From assembly GCA_964476185.1 (NCBI GenBank), contig CAYYZO010000026.1, forward strand, positions 1 to 44,599: DNA of 44,599 nt, read 5' to 3'. A program made the position numbers and the translations under genes. This document shows, in pieces, positions 16,041 through 23,698 of the stretch. The notes beneath the pieces were generated by a model. That model saw only the letters and a program-made list of their open reading frames with translations. It had not been told where the DNA came from and did no database searches. This stretch comes from DATNBU01 sp964476185 (GTDB taxonomy: Bacteria; Desulfobacterota; Binatia; UBA1149; CAITLU01). Each line of letters opens with the position of its first letter. Positions within the stretch are counted from its first letter, which is position 1.

Positions 16041-16080
16041 GCGGCGGACCGTCCCCCCGGTCCGCCGCGCCACGCTTTTT
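16041..16080 (+). terminator. Rho-independent terminator
   Basis: A perfect 11-bp stem, GCGGCGGACCG (16041-16051) with CGGTCCGCCGC (16058-16068), has loop TCCCCC and a TTTTT at 16076-16080. Orientation fits termination of the 1080-aa gene across the gap. Confidence 0.7.
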
Positions 16081-16183
16081 CATCCCTCTTCCGTGCGGGC
16101 TCTTCCTGACGATCGGGAGGCGTCGTTTCGTGTCGTCGCGGCAGCCTGTCCGATCCCGGGGCGGGACCGTTCGAGGAATCGGT

Positions 16184-17908
16184 TCACGCCGCCGTCACGT
16201 CCCCGCCGAGCGCCGCCAGCGACGGGATCACCGCGACCATGCGCGTGCCGCCCTCGGGCGGGCCTTCGCACCAGATCGCGCCGGCGTGGTAGCGCATGAC
16301 CTCGCGACAGATCGCGAGGCCGAGGCCCGTGCCGCGCGGCTTCGCGCCGGAGCCGCCCTGGCGGAAGCGCTCGAAGACGATCTCGCGTTCGTCCTCGGGA
16401 ATGCCGGGGCCGGTGTCGGTCACCGTCACCCGCATCGCGGTGGAGTCGCCGTACGGCGTCTCGCGCGCCTCGATCCGGACCCGGCCCCCGCGCGGCGTGA
16501 ACTTGAGCGAGTTGCTGCACAGGTTCGCGAACACCTGGATCAGCCGGTCGCGGTCTCCGAAGATCACCGGCAGCTTCTCGTCGGCCTCGAGTTCCAGTTC
16601 GACGCCGCTTTCCTGGTAGAGCGGACGGAACGTGGCGAGCACGTGCTCGAGCAGTTCCACCGGCCTTGCGATCTGCTCGAGCTTCCACTCGCCGCCGCCG
16701 GACTCGATCTTCGAGAGGTCGAGCAGGTCGTTGATCAGGCGCGTGAGCCGCTCGCTTTCCTCGATGATGACCTTGCTGAAACGCTTCGCGCTGTTCGCGT
16801 CGCGGTCGCTGTAGCGCTGGATGATCTTGGCCGCCGACGAGATGGCCGCGATCGGCGTGCGCAGCTCGTGCGAGACGTTGCCGAGGAACTCGGACTTGAG
16901 GCGGTCGTACTCGGTCAGCCGCTCGGCGGTCGCCTGCAACTCGGCGGTTCGCTCTCCGACTTTCGTCTCGAGCAGCCGGGAATGCTCCTCGATCTCGGCG
17001 CGCAGCTTCTTTTCCTGCTCGGTGGCCGCCTCGGCGCGCTGCTTGGCGACGACCAGCTCTCCCATGTTCGCGCGGATCGCGCGCCGCATCGCCTCGAACT
17101 GGCGCGCGAGCATGCCGATCTCGTCGCCCGAACCGACCGCCTCGATCTCCTGGTCGAGGTTGCCGGTGGCGATCGCGGCGGCCTCCTCGGCGAGCTGCGT
17201 GAGCGGGCTCAGCAGGCGCCGGCTCGCCCAGACCGACGCGCCGACGCCGACCAGGCCGACGAGGGCGGCCATCAGGAACGCCAGCGTCGTCGAGCGCGCG
17301 AGCACGAGCCGGCCACGCGCGACGGCGGCCTCGGCGCGCCGCTGGATCGGCGACAGGTCGAAGCCGAGCACCAGCCAGCCCCAGTCGCGGCCGCCGACCG
17401 TCAGCGGGTGCGTGATCTCGACGACCGACAGCGCGTTCTCCGTGCGCAGGAAGCGCGGTTTCTCGTTGGGGAGTTCGCCGAGCCGGCTGCCGACGCGCTG
17501 GGAATCGGTGTGCACGATCACGACGCGCGAATCGTTGACGAGGTACGCGTAGGCGAGGTTCTCGTTCTTGGCCTGCATCGTGCGGATGGTCTCGGTCAGG
17601 AACGCGAAGTCGTATCCGGCGATCGCGGACTCCATGCTCGCGGCCATGCCGTCGGCGAGCAGGCGGCCGCGCTCGACCATGCCGCGCTGGAGCTCGAAGG
17701 AGGCCTTGTCGATCTCGTTCGTCAGCACGTCCGATTGCCGGAGCATCAGCGTCGCCGCCAGCACGCCGATGCAGAGGAACAGCGAAACCGCCCCGACGAG
17801 CGCCAGGCGAAGGTGCAGCCCGTAGCCGCGCCGCAGCCACGTCAGCGCGCGGAACACGCCCGGGCGCCCGGCGGCGGTGTTGCTGGTGGAGACGGGGTCT
17901 TCGGACAT
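16184..17908 (-). CDS. Membrane sensor histidine kinase (HAMP-HisKA-HATPase)
   Basis: 574 aa. Order: TM1 (about 33-54), extracytoplasmic sensor (about 55-205, with AYAYLVNDSRVVIVHTD, dCACHE-like), TM2 (about 206-227), HAMP (about 228-281), coiled coil (about 285-335), HisKA with phospho-acceptor H347 (SHELRTP), and a HATPase with N box (NLCSNSLKFTP), G1 (DTGPGIP) and G2 (GTGLGL). There is no receiver domain, and no response regulator gene lies nearby, so the partner is elsewhere. It follows the PhnD-like gene after 12 bases on the same strand, implying that the periplasmic protein feeds ligand information to this kinase. Confidence 0.93.
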   Translation of the reverse strand: MSEDPVSTSNTAAGRPGVFRALTWLRRGYGLHLRLALVGAVSLFLCIGVLAATLMLRQSDVLTNEIDKASFELQRGMVERGRLLADGMAASMESAIAGYDFAFLTETIRTMQAKNENLAYAYLVNDSRVVIVHTDSQRVGSRLGELPNEKPRFLRTENALSVVEITHPLTVGGRDWGWLVLGFDLSPIQRRAEAAVARGRLVLARSTTLAFLMAALVGLVGVGASVWASRRLLSPLTQLAEEAAAIATGNLDQEIEAVGSGDEIGMLARQFEAMRRAIRANMGELVVAKQRAEAATEQEKKLRAEIEEHSRLLETKVGERTAELQATAERLTEYDRLKSEFLGNVSHELRTPIAAISSAAKIIQRYSDRDANSAKRFSKVIIEESERLTRLINDLLDLSKIESGGGEWKLEQIARPVELLEHVLATFRPLYQESGVELELEADEKLPVIFGDRDRLIQVFANLCSNSLKFTPRGGRVRIEARETPYGDSTAMRVTVTDTGPGIPEDEREIVFERFRQGGSGAKPRGTGLGLAICREVMRYHAGAIWCEGPPEGGTRMVAVIPSLAALGGDVTAA

Positions 17909-17920
17909 GGCCGGATCTCG

Positions 17921-19150
17921 TCAGCGCGGCGCGGCGCCGGTCGCCCCCATCTTGTCCGGGGGAGAGCTCTTCGCAACGGCGTTGCCGGCGGGCGGGAGGC
18001 CCCCGGCGGCAGCTTCTCCTGCGCCGGCGGCCGGCGCGCCGGCCGGGGCCTGCTCCGGCTCGAATCGATCGATTCCGAGCAGCGCCAGCACGGTCGGTCC
18101 CTCGGGAACCTCCGTCAGGCGTCCCAGCAGGCCCGCCAGGTGGTCGCGCAGCGCCGGGTCGCACGAGGAGGAGGCATACACGGGGGGCAGGCCGATCTCC
18201 GGCGTGAACGCGAGGACGCGCATGCGGGCCGTGTCGGCGGGACTCGTCTTCGAGAGCTGCTCGTACTGTTCGCTCGTGACGAGCGCGGCGTCCACCTGGC
18301 CGAAGCTGAGGGCGAGCAACGCATCGACATCCTTCGGCACCGGGACGATGCGCGCCGAATCTCCCGCCAGCCGAAACGCGCCGAGCACGGACTCGGGGTC
18401 GCCCGGCCCCATCGAGTGGAGGGTCGCCGCGATCGAGCGTCTGGCGAGGTCGTCGATCGCTTCGATCCCCGGGCGGGTCATCAGCGCCTTGCGATAGGTG
18501 GTCCTGCCGTGCCGGACGGGTCTCGCGACGACCGTGTAACGGGAGCCTAACCGGGCGTTGCCGCGGTCGCCGATCCATGCGGGGGCCATCATGAATTGCG
18601 GAGGATTGTCGATGGCTTGACGCTCGAAGTCGTCGTACTTCGTGAAGGCCTGGAAGGACACATCGAGGCCGCCGGACGCGAACGCGGTCTCGACGGCGAC
18701 GGCCAGTTTGCCGAGATCGGAGGGGCGCCAGTCCGGGCTGAAAAAGTAGAAGATCTCGCCTCGCCCCTGGGCGGGCGGGGGCGGCTCGGACTCGTCCGTC
18801 TCGAGGTCGACCGACGGCGCCGCCGGGGTGCGATCGCTCCCGGGCGGTGGCGCAACTTGCCGGGAATCGGCCGGCCGGGCGGACTGCGCGGCGCCCGGCC
18901 GGTCGGCCGCGAGATCGGCTGCCTGGCCAGCGGCAGGCGTGTTCCTGTCCCGCGCTCCGGCCGGCCGCGGGGCGTCGAGCTGCCTCAGGGCGTGTTCCGT
19001 CTCGAGCTCTCGCTCGATGGCCGCTTCCAGGGCCGCCGTCGAGTCGAGGGCGGGCCTTCGCCCGGGCACCAGTACTTCCCACGAGACCGCCGCCAGCAAG
19101 GCGACCGCGAGCAGGACGGCCGCGGCCGTCAGGGCGGGGCGGACACGCAC
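17921..19150 (-). CDS. Membrane-tethered PhnD-like periplasmic binding protein
   Basis: 409 aa. An N-terminal signal anchor (ALTAAAVLLAVALLAAVSW) is followed by an acidic helix (about 40-65), a Pro/Ala-rich linker (about 65-130), the PhnD-like (PF12974-type) binding domain (about 132-350; EIFYFFSPDWRPSDLGKL, MMAPAWIGDRG, FGQVDAALVTSEQYEQL) and an Ala/Gly/Pro-rich tail. PhnD-like domains bind phosphonates or other small anions in ABC importers, but no permease or ATPase is present. The neighbour is a histidine kinase, so a sensing role is inferred. The start is GTG 19150. TAGACT (complement of 19157-19162) ends six bases before it, placing the predicted transcript start at the start codon. Confidence 0.82.
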   Translation of the reverse strand: MRVRPALTAAAVLLAVALLAAVSWEVLVPGRRPALDSTAALEAAIERELETEHALRQLDAPRPAGARDRNTPAAGQAADLAADRPGAAQSARPADSRQVAPPPGSDRTPAAPSVDLETDESEPPPPAQGRGEIFYFFSPDWRPSDLGKLAVAVETAFASGGLDVSFQAFTKYDDFERQAIDNPPQFMMAPAWIGDRGNARLGSRYTVVARPVRHGRTTYRKALMTRPGIEAIDDLARRSIAATLHSMGPGDPESVLGAFRLAGDSARIVPVPKDVDALLALSFGQVDAALVTSEQYEQLSKTSPADTARMRVLAFTPEIGLPPVYASSSCDPALRDHLAGLLGRLTEVPEGPTVLALLGIDRFEPEQAPAGAPAAGAGEAAAGGLPPAGNAVAKSSPPDKMGATGAAPR

Positions 19151-19156
19151 CGGCGA

Positions 19157-19162
19157 AGTCTA
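19157..19162 (-). promoter_or_regulatory. -10-like TAGACT immediately before GTG 19150
   Basis: The hexamer sits six bases upstream of the start codon, so transcription would begin at or next to the GTG (leaderless). The flank ACTTCGCCGG is shared with the -10-like TACACT at 20789-20794, upstream of the GNAT gene. Confidence 0.4.
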
Positions 19163-19197
19163 GCACGCGCGTTCCGGCGAATGCTGCCCCGGCTCTG

Positions 19198-20136
19198 GTG
19201 ACGGATCGCCGTGCCCGCTACGAACGCCTCGTGCTCGACGACAGCGACGAAGGCTTCCACGCCTGGCCGGCCGACTGCAAGACCACCTGGAAGGAGAACT
19301 GGTACTGGAACCTGTGCGACCGCGAGGCGGGCGTCTGGGGCTTTTGCCACGCCTCGTTCGTGCGCACGCGTGCCGTCGCCGTCTTCTCGGCGTGCCTGCT
19401 CGTCGACGGTCGCGTCCGGTTCCACCGCAACGAGATCCCGATCGGCGAGGCGCCGGTACTCGACGACGGCACGCTGAGCGTCGAGGTCGTTCGTCCGCAC
19501 GAGCACCACCGTCTCGTCGTGGATGCGCCGGATTACCGGCTCGATCTCGACTACCGCGCACGCTTCGCGCCGTTCAGCTACGGCGGCCGTCGCATCGCCG
19601 CGAACCGGCAGGCGATCGAGCACCTGCGACTGAAGCGCTACGAACAGGGCATGCGCGTCGCCGGCGCCTGCACGATCAAGGAAAGCGGACGCACCTTCGC
19701 GATCGACTGCCTCGGCCACCGCGACCACAGCTGGGGGCGCCGCGAGGAGAGCCGCATCGACGGCTGGAACTGGGCGGCCGTGCAGCTCCCCGCCAAGACG
19801 ATCAACCTGACGCGCTCGTTCAGCGGGAATGCGTTCAACGTGAACGGCTTCGTGTCGACCGCGGACGGGAACGTCGGCGTGGTCGAGGTGGAGTTCGAGA
19901 CGTTGGAAACCGAGGACGACGGGCGCACGCCGGTCGCGACGCGATACACGTTCCGGGACGAAAGCGGCGCGCGGTGGCACCTGCGGTCGCGCCGGTTCTC
20001 GGACCTGTTCGAGCCGCTTCGCGAGCTTCGCGCCGCGCAGAAAACGGTCATCTTCGAGAACTTCGCCGACTACGAGCTCGAGGAAACCGGCGAGCGCGGC
20101 TGGGGCATCGACGAGTACCAGCGGCACTATCGCTGA
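19198..20136 (+). CDS. DUF7064/CrtC-AttH-like lipocalin-fold protein
   Basis: 312 aa. The hallmark CLGHRDHSWGRRE (about residues 175-187), with WNWAAVQLP, FNVNGFVST and an early PADCKTTWKENWYWNLCDR, fits the DUF7064/DUF7065 group, distantly related to hydroxyneurosporene synthase/AttH lipocalin-like proteins. These are often found among lipid, terpenoid or polyketide catabolism genes; no reaction is established. The start is GTG 19198 because conserved sequence begins 20 codons later; the open frame extends far upstream over the opposite-strand gene without conservation. It is convergent with the GNAT gene. Confidence 0.72.
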   Translation: MTDRRARYERLVLDDSDEGFHAWPADCKTTWKENWYWNLCDREAGVWGFCHASFVRTRAVAVFSACLLVDGRVRFHRNEIPIGEAPVLDDGTLSVEVVRPHEHHRLVVDAPDYRLDLDYRARFAPFSYGGRRIAANRQAIEHLRLKRYEQGMRVAGACTIKESGRTFAIDCLGHRDHSWGRREESRIDGWNWAAVQLPAKTINLTRSFSGNAFNVNGFVSTADGNVGVVEVEFETLETEDDGRTPVATRYTFRDESGARWHLRSRRFSDLFEPLRELRAAQKTVIFENFADYELEETGERGWGIDEYQRHYR

Positions 20137-20172
20137 GCTTGGCCGGCGAATCCGCCTGCGCGGCGGGCCGCG

Positions 20173-20745
20173 TCAGGCTCCGGCCGTCAGCGTCGCGGCG
20201 AGCGGCGCGAGCTCGCGGTCGCGCACGTAGACGATCTCGACGACGGCGCTGCCGGGCCGGCGGTCGCTGCGTCGCATGCGGCTCTGCGCGGCGAAACCGG
20301 AGCGCTCGAGGATGCGGATCGAGCGCTCGTTCGAGGAGCGCACGACGGCGCGCAGCCGGTGCAGGGAGAGCCGCGCGTACGCCAGCGGGCAGACGATCGC
20401 GACGGTGCGCCCGGCGATGCCGCGTCCCCAGTACGGCTCGCCGAGCCAGTATCCGATCTCGCCGACGCGCGGGGCGTTGGCCGTCACGAGGTCGACGCTG
20501 ACGCCGCCGACGGCCGAGCCGTCGACGTCGATCGCGAGTTGGAGGCCGCGTTCGTGGCCGCTCGTGCAGCGCGCGATCCAGGCCCGCGCGACCTCCGGGG
20601 TGTACGGGCGCGGGAAGCGCGTGCGAAGGTTGGTCCAGACGTTGCGGTTGTCGGCGTGGAGCGCGAGCGATCCGGCGTCGGAAGGACGCCAGGCGCGGAG
20701 CACGAAGCCCTCGCCTTCGAAGAAGAGATCCACCGCCGCCGCCAT
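20173..20745 (-). CDS. GNAT N-acetyltransferase, RimJ/RimL-like
   Basis: 190 aa. GNAT fold: FVLRAWRPSDAGSLALHADN at the N-terminus, then GEIGYWLGEPYWGRGIAGR (strand 4 and the acetyl-CoA P-loop) and SSNERSIRILERSGF (motif B). This pattern fits the RimJ/RimL-type group that acetylates protein N-termini or small amines; the substrate is unknown. ATG 20745 is chosen over upstream starts because the GNAT domain begins at residue 10 and GGAG precedes it by 5-8 bases; a GTG two codons earlier is also possible. TACACT at 20789-20794 (minus) may be its -10. Confidence 0.85.
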   Translation of the reverse strand: MAAAVDLFFEGEGFVLRAWRPSDAGSLALHADNRNVWTNLRTRFPRPYTPEVARAWIARCTSGHERGLQLAIDVDGSAVGGVSVDLVTANAPRVGEIGYWLGEPYWGRGIAGRTVAIVCPLAYARLSLHRLRAVVRSSNERSIRILERSGFAAQSRMRRSDRRPGSAVVEIVYVRDRELAPLAATLTAGA

Positions 20746-20939
20746 CGCCACTCCATTGCCGCCGCGCCCCCCGGCCGGCGACCGGCGAAGTGTAGCAACG
20801 CGCCCCCGGCGCGGGAAGCCGGGGGGCTGCACAGGCGGTTGCGCTGCCGCGACCTGCTCCTCATGATGCCGCGCCGCCCGCCGCGGACGCTGCCGGCGGC
20901 CGCGCCTCCGGGCGCTTCCATCCCGAGAGGATCGACGAC

Positions 20940-21770
20940 ATGTCCTACGAGCACATCTCCTACGAGGCCGGCGAAGGCATCGCGACCTGCACGCTGTCGC
21001 GGCCGGAGCACCTGAACGCCTACACGCCCCGCATGGGCATCGAGCTGCGCGACGCGATGTACAGGGCCGCCGCCGACGACGACGTTCGCGCGATCCTGCT
21101 GACCGGCGCCGGACGCGGGTTCTGCGCCGGCGCGGACCTGAAGCTGCTCGGCGCGTTCAGCGGGGCCGGCCGGATGACCGACGCCGGGGACCTCCCCGAG
21201 GTCACGCACCCGGCGCCTCCGGGGCCGATCCGTCCCGACTTCCAGACCGAGTACAGCTACCTGCTGTCGATCCCGAAGCCGATCATCGCGGCGATCAACG
21301 GGCCCGCCGCCGGCGTCGGCTTCGTCTTCGCGCTGTTCTGCGACATTCGCCTTGCCGCCGCGTCGGCGCGCATGGGCGCGATCTTCTCGCGCCGGGGGCT
21401 CATCGCCGAGTACGGCATCAGCTGGATCCTGCCGCGCCTCGTCGGCCTGGCCAACGCCAACGACATCCTGTTCTCCGGGCGCCTCGTCACGGCGGCCGAA
21501 GCCGAGCGCATGGGGCTCGTCAGCCACGTGTTCGACGACGAGGATTTCGCAGTCGAAGCGAGGTCTTATGCGCGAAACCTCGTGCAGCGCTCGTCGCCGC
21601 GCTCGATCCGCGTGATGAAGCGGCAGATCTACGAGGACCAGAGCAACACGCTCGCCGAGTCGGTCGAGGTGGCGGTGCGCGAGATGCACGAGAGCCTCGG
21701 TTCCGAAGACTTCCGCGAGGGCGTCGCACACTTCGTCGAGAAGAGGTACCCGCGCTTCACGGGCCGCTGA
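20940..21770 (+). CDS. Enoyl-CoA hydratase/isomerase (crotonase) family protein
   Basis: 276 aa. Crotonase fold with the oxyanion-hole motifs GRGFCAGADLK and NGPAAGVGFVFALFCD. Compared with rat crotonase, the first catalytic Glu (E144) position is Val and the second (E164) falls on a non-acidic residue. A Glu is present in GLIAEYGISWILPR, as in many isomerase-type members, so simple hydratase activity should not be assumed. A GAGAGG RBS lies at 925-930 of the 20-kb block, 9-15 bases upstream of ATG 20940. Probable role: fatty-acid or side-chain CoA catabolism together with the racemase and ACAD genes of this window. Confidence 0.88.
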   Translation: MSYEHISYEAGEGIATCTLSRPEHLNAYTPRMGIELRDAMYRAAADDDVRAILLTGAGRGFCAGADLKLLGAFSGAGRMTDAGDLPEVTHPAPPGPIRPDFQTEYSYLLSIPKPIIAAINGPAAGVGFVFALFCDIRLAAASARMGAIFSRRGLIAEYGISWILPRLVGLANANDILFSGRLVTAAEAERMGLVSHVFDDEDFAVEARSYARNLVQRSSPRSIRVMKRQIYEDQSNTLAESVEVAVREMHESLGSEDFREGVAHFVEKRYPRFTGR

Positions 21771-21787
21771 CGGCGACCGCCCGAAGT

Positions 21788-22789
21788 TCAGCGCACGGCC
21801 CGGACGCGGTCCGGGAAGTCGTGCGGCAGGCGCCAGTCCCCGGGCCCGATGCGGCTCCACGCGAACGACCCGACCAGTCCGGCGGCGCTCGTCGCCTCGG
21901 GACGCTCGAGCAGCCCGAGCGACCACGCCAGCATCCCGACGAGCTGCTCGGGGCGGACGCCGGATTCGCGCAGCGAGCGCAGCGTCAGCGCGTCGTCGCG
22001 CTTGGAGAGCTTCTCGCCGCCGGCCGTCAGCACCATCGGCACGTGGGCGTGCGCGGGGCGCCTCGCGCCGAGCGCCTCGAGCAGCTGGATCTGGCGCGCG
22101 GTGGAGGACAGCAGGTCCGCGCCGCGCACGACCTCGTCGATGTGCATCAGCCAGTCGTCGACCGTGACGGCGAGCTGGTAGGCGTACAGCCCGTCGCGGC
22201 GCTTCAGCACGAAATCGCCGGCGACGCGCTGCTCGATCTCGCCGTGCACGCGGTCGACGAAGCGGACCGGCTCGTCCGACACGCGAAAGCGCAGCGCCGC
22301 TGCTGCCGGGCGGCCGCCGCGCTGCAACTCGTCGTACCAGTCCGCCGCGAGTCCGGTGGGGCGGGCACTCGCCGGATACGGCGCCTCCTCGTCGCTCCCG
22401 TGCGGCGCGGACGCGATCGACGCGAGTTCCTTTCGCGACAGCGTGCACGGGAACAGGCGTCCGCTCTCGAACAGCAGCCGCAGCGCTGCCTCGTAGGCGC
22501 CGCTGCGCTCGGATTGCACGTACGGTGCGTACGGTCCTCCCGATCGCGGATCCTCGTCCCAGTCGAGGCCGAGCCAGGCGAGGTCCTCCGCGGCGGCCTC
22601 GGCGGCTCCGGGCTGGATGCGCGGCGGGTCGAGGTCCTCGAGGCGCCAGACGAACGTGCCGGCGCGCGAGCGCACCGACAGCCACGCGACGAGCGCGGTC
22701 CGCGCGTTGCCGACGTGCAGCAGCCCGGTCGGCGAGGGCGCGTAGCGGCCGCGCGGGGCCACCGGCTGCGAGGAGGGAGCGGACGTCAC
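21788..22789 (-). CDS. gluQ: Glutamyl-Q tRNA(Asp) synthetase GluQ
   Basis: 333 aa. A truncated GluRS paralogue that attaches glutamate to queuosine-34 of tRNA-Asp rather than to tRNA-Glu. It has the class I signatures HVGN (HIGH, about residue 25; RYAPSPTGLLHVGNART) and KLSKRD (KMSKS) but lacks the anticodon-binding domain of full GluRS, which is the GluQ architecture. In the zinc-site region only one Cys is seen (LFPCTLSRKEL), where the E. coli enzyme has a C-x-C pair, so zinc may be absent. The start is GTG 22789; TAGAAT ends six bases upstream, implying a leaderless message. Confidence 0.9.
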   Translation of the reverse strand: MTSAPSSQPVAPRGRYAPSPTGLLHVGNARTALVAWLSVRSRAGTFVWRLEDLDPPRIQPGAAEAAAEDLAWLGLDWDEDPRSGGPYAPYVQSERSGAYEAALRLLFESGRLFPCTLSRKELASIASAPHGSDEEAPYPASARPTGLAADWYDELQRGGRPAAAALRFRVSDEPVRFVDRVHGEIEQRVAGDFVLKRRDGLYAYQLAVTVDDWLMHIDEVVRGADLLSSTARQIQLLEALGARRPAHAHVPMVLTAGGEKLSKRDDALTLRSLRESGVRPEQLVGMLAWSLGLLERPEATSAAGLVGSFAWSRIGPGDWRLPHDFPDRVRAVR

Positions 22790-22795
22790 GCGCGC

Positions 22796-22801
22796 ATTCT
22801 A
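22796..22801 (-). promoter_or_regulatory. -10 element TAGAAT six bases before gluQ GTG
   Basis: TAGAAT matches TATAAT at five of six positions, and GCGCGC separates it from the GTG start. A transcript starting 6-7 bases after the -10 would begin at the start codon. No good -35 is visible. Confidence 0.5.
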
Positions 22802-22938
22802 GCGCGCGCCGGTTGCGAATCCTTCGGGCGACGTGGAGCCGGAGCCCGTTGCCGCCGCGCCAGTCGGTAAGTTGGCCCGACCGTCGCAGCGGTCGCTGCG
22901 CTTCGGAGCCGGGCGAGCCCGATGGCGAACCTGGCCGT

Positions 22939-23487
22939 TCAGCCGAGCAGCGCCCAACTCGCGAGGCCGCAGACGAACCCGAGCGAGAGGCCGCCGATCA
23001 CGTCGACCGGGTAGTGCGCGCCGAGGTACACGCGCGAGAACGCGATCGCCGTCGCGAGCAGCGTCTCGGCCCCGCCGAGACGGGGGTCGCAGGCGACGGC
23101 GGCGGTCGCGACCGAGAACGCCACCGTGCTGTGCCCCGACGGGAACGAGAACGGGTCCGGCACCGCGCTGCGCGCGGTGAACCCGACGATCGACGCGGCC
23201 GGGCGGCTGCGGCGGAACAGGCGCTTGGCGAACTGCGAGGCGGCGGTGCCGAGGACCGCGGCCGCCGCCATCACGACGATCACGGCCGGCTCGATTCGCG
23301 CGAAGACGAGCAGCACCACGGCGTGCGCGACCCAGCCGGACGGGTCTCCGGCGCGGGTCAGGCCGCGCATCGTCGCCTCCAGTCCGCGGCGCTCCAGCCG
23401 CGAGACCGCCGTCAGCACGGCGGCATCCCACTGGAGCAGCGCGGAGAGGCCGGTCTGCAGCGTCGCGGAATAGGCCTTGGCACTCAT
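22939..23487 (-). CDS. PAP2-family membrane phosphatase
   Basis: 182 aa, multi-spanning. The three PAP2 motifs are complete: KRLFRRSRP (K-x6-RP), PSGH in FSFPSGHSTVAF, and SRVYLGAHYPVDV (SR-x5-H-x3-D). Such enzymes remove phosphate from lipid phosphates such as undecaprenyl pyrophosphate or phosphatidate on the outer face of the membrane. The exact substrate is not readable. ATG 23487 is used because GAGGA lies upstream and the mature family length fits; the longer open frame upstream has no conservation. It is divergent from the EamA gene. Confidence 0.9.
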   Translation of the reverse strand: MSAKAYSATLQTGLSALLQWDAAVLTAVSRLERRGLEATMRGLTRAGDPSGWVAHAVVLLVFARIEPAVIVVMAAAAVLGTAASQFAKRLFRRSRPAASIVGFTARSAVPDPFSFPSGHSTVAFSVATAAVACDPRLGGAETLLATAIAFSRVYLGAHYPVDVIGGLSLGFVCGLASWALLG

Positions 23488-23698
23488 GGTCGTCGTCCTC
23501 GTTGCTCGTCGGCGGCGTTTCGAAGGGGCTCGCCGGTGTCGGGGTCGCAGTCGCGGCTTCGGCCCTTGCCCGGCCGACCTGGCCGGCGAGTCGAACCCGC
23601 GCTCGCCCGTATCGTGCCGCCGACAGGTTAGCTTGCGGTGAGGACTGTGAGAGAAGCGCGTTCGTGACCGGCGCCGCGCCCAGCCAGGGAACCTCGCG

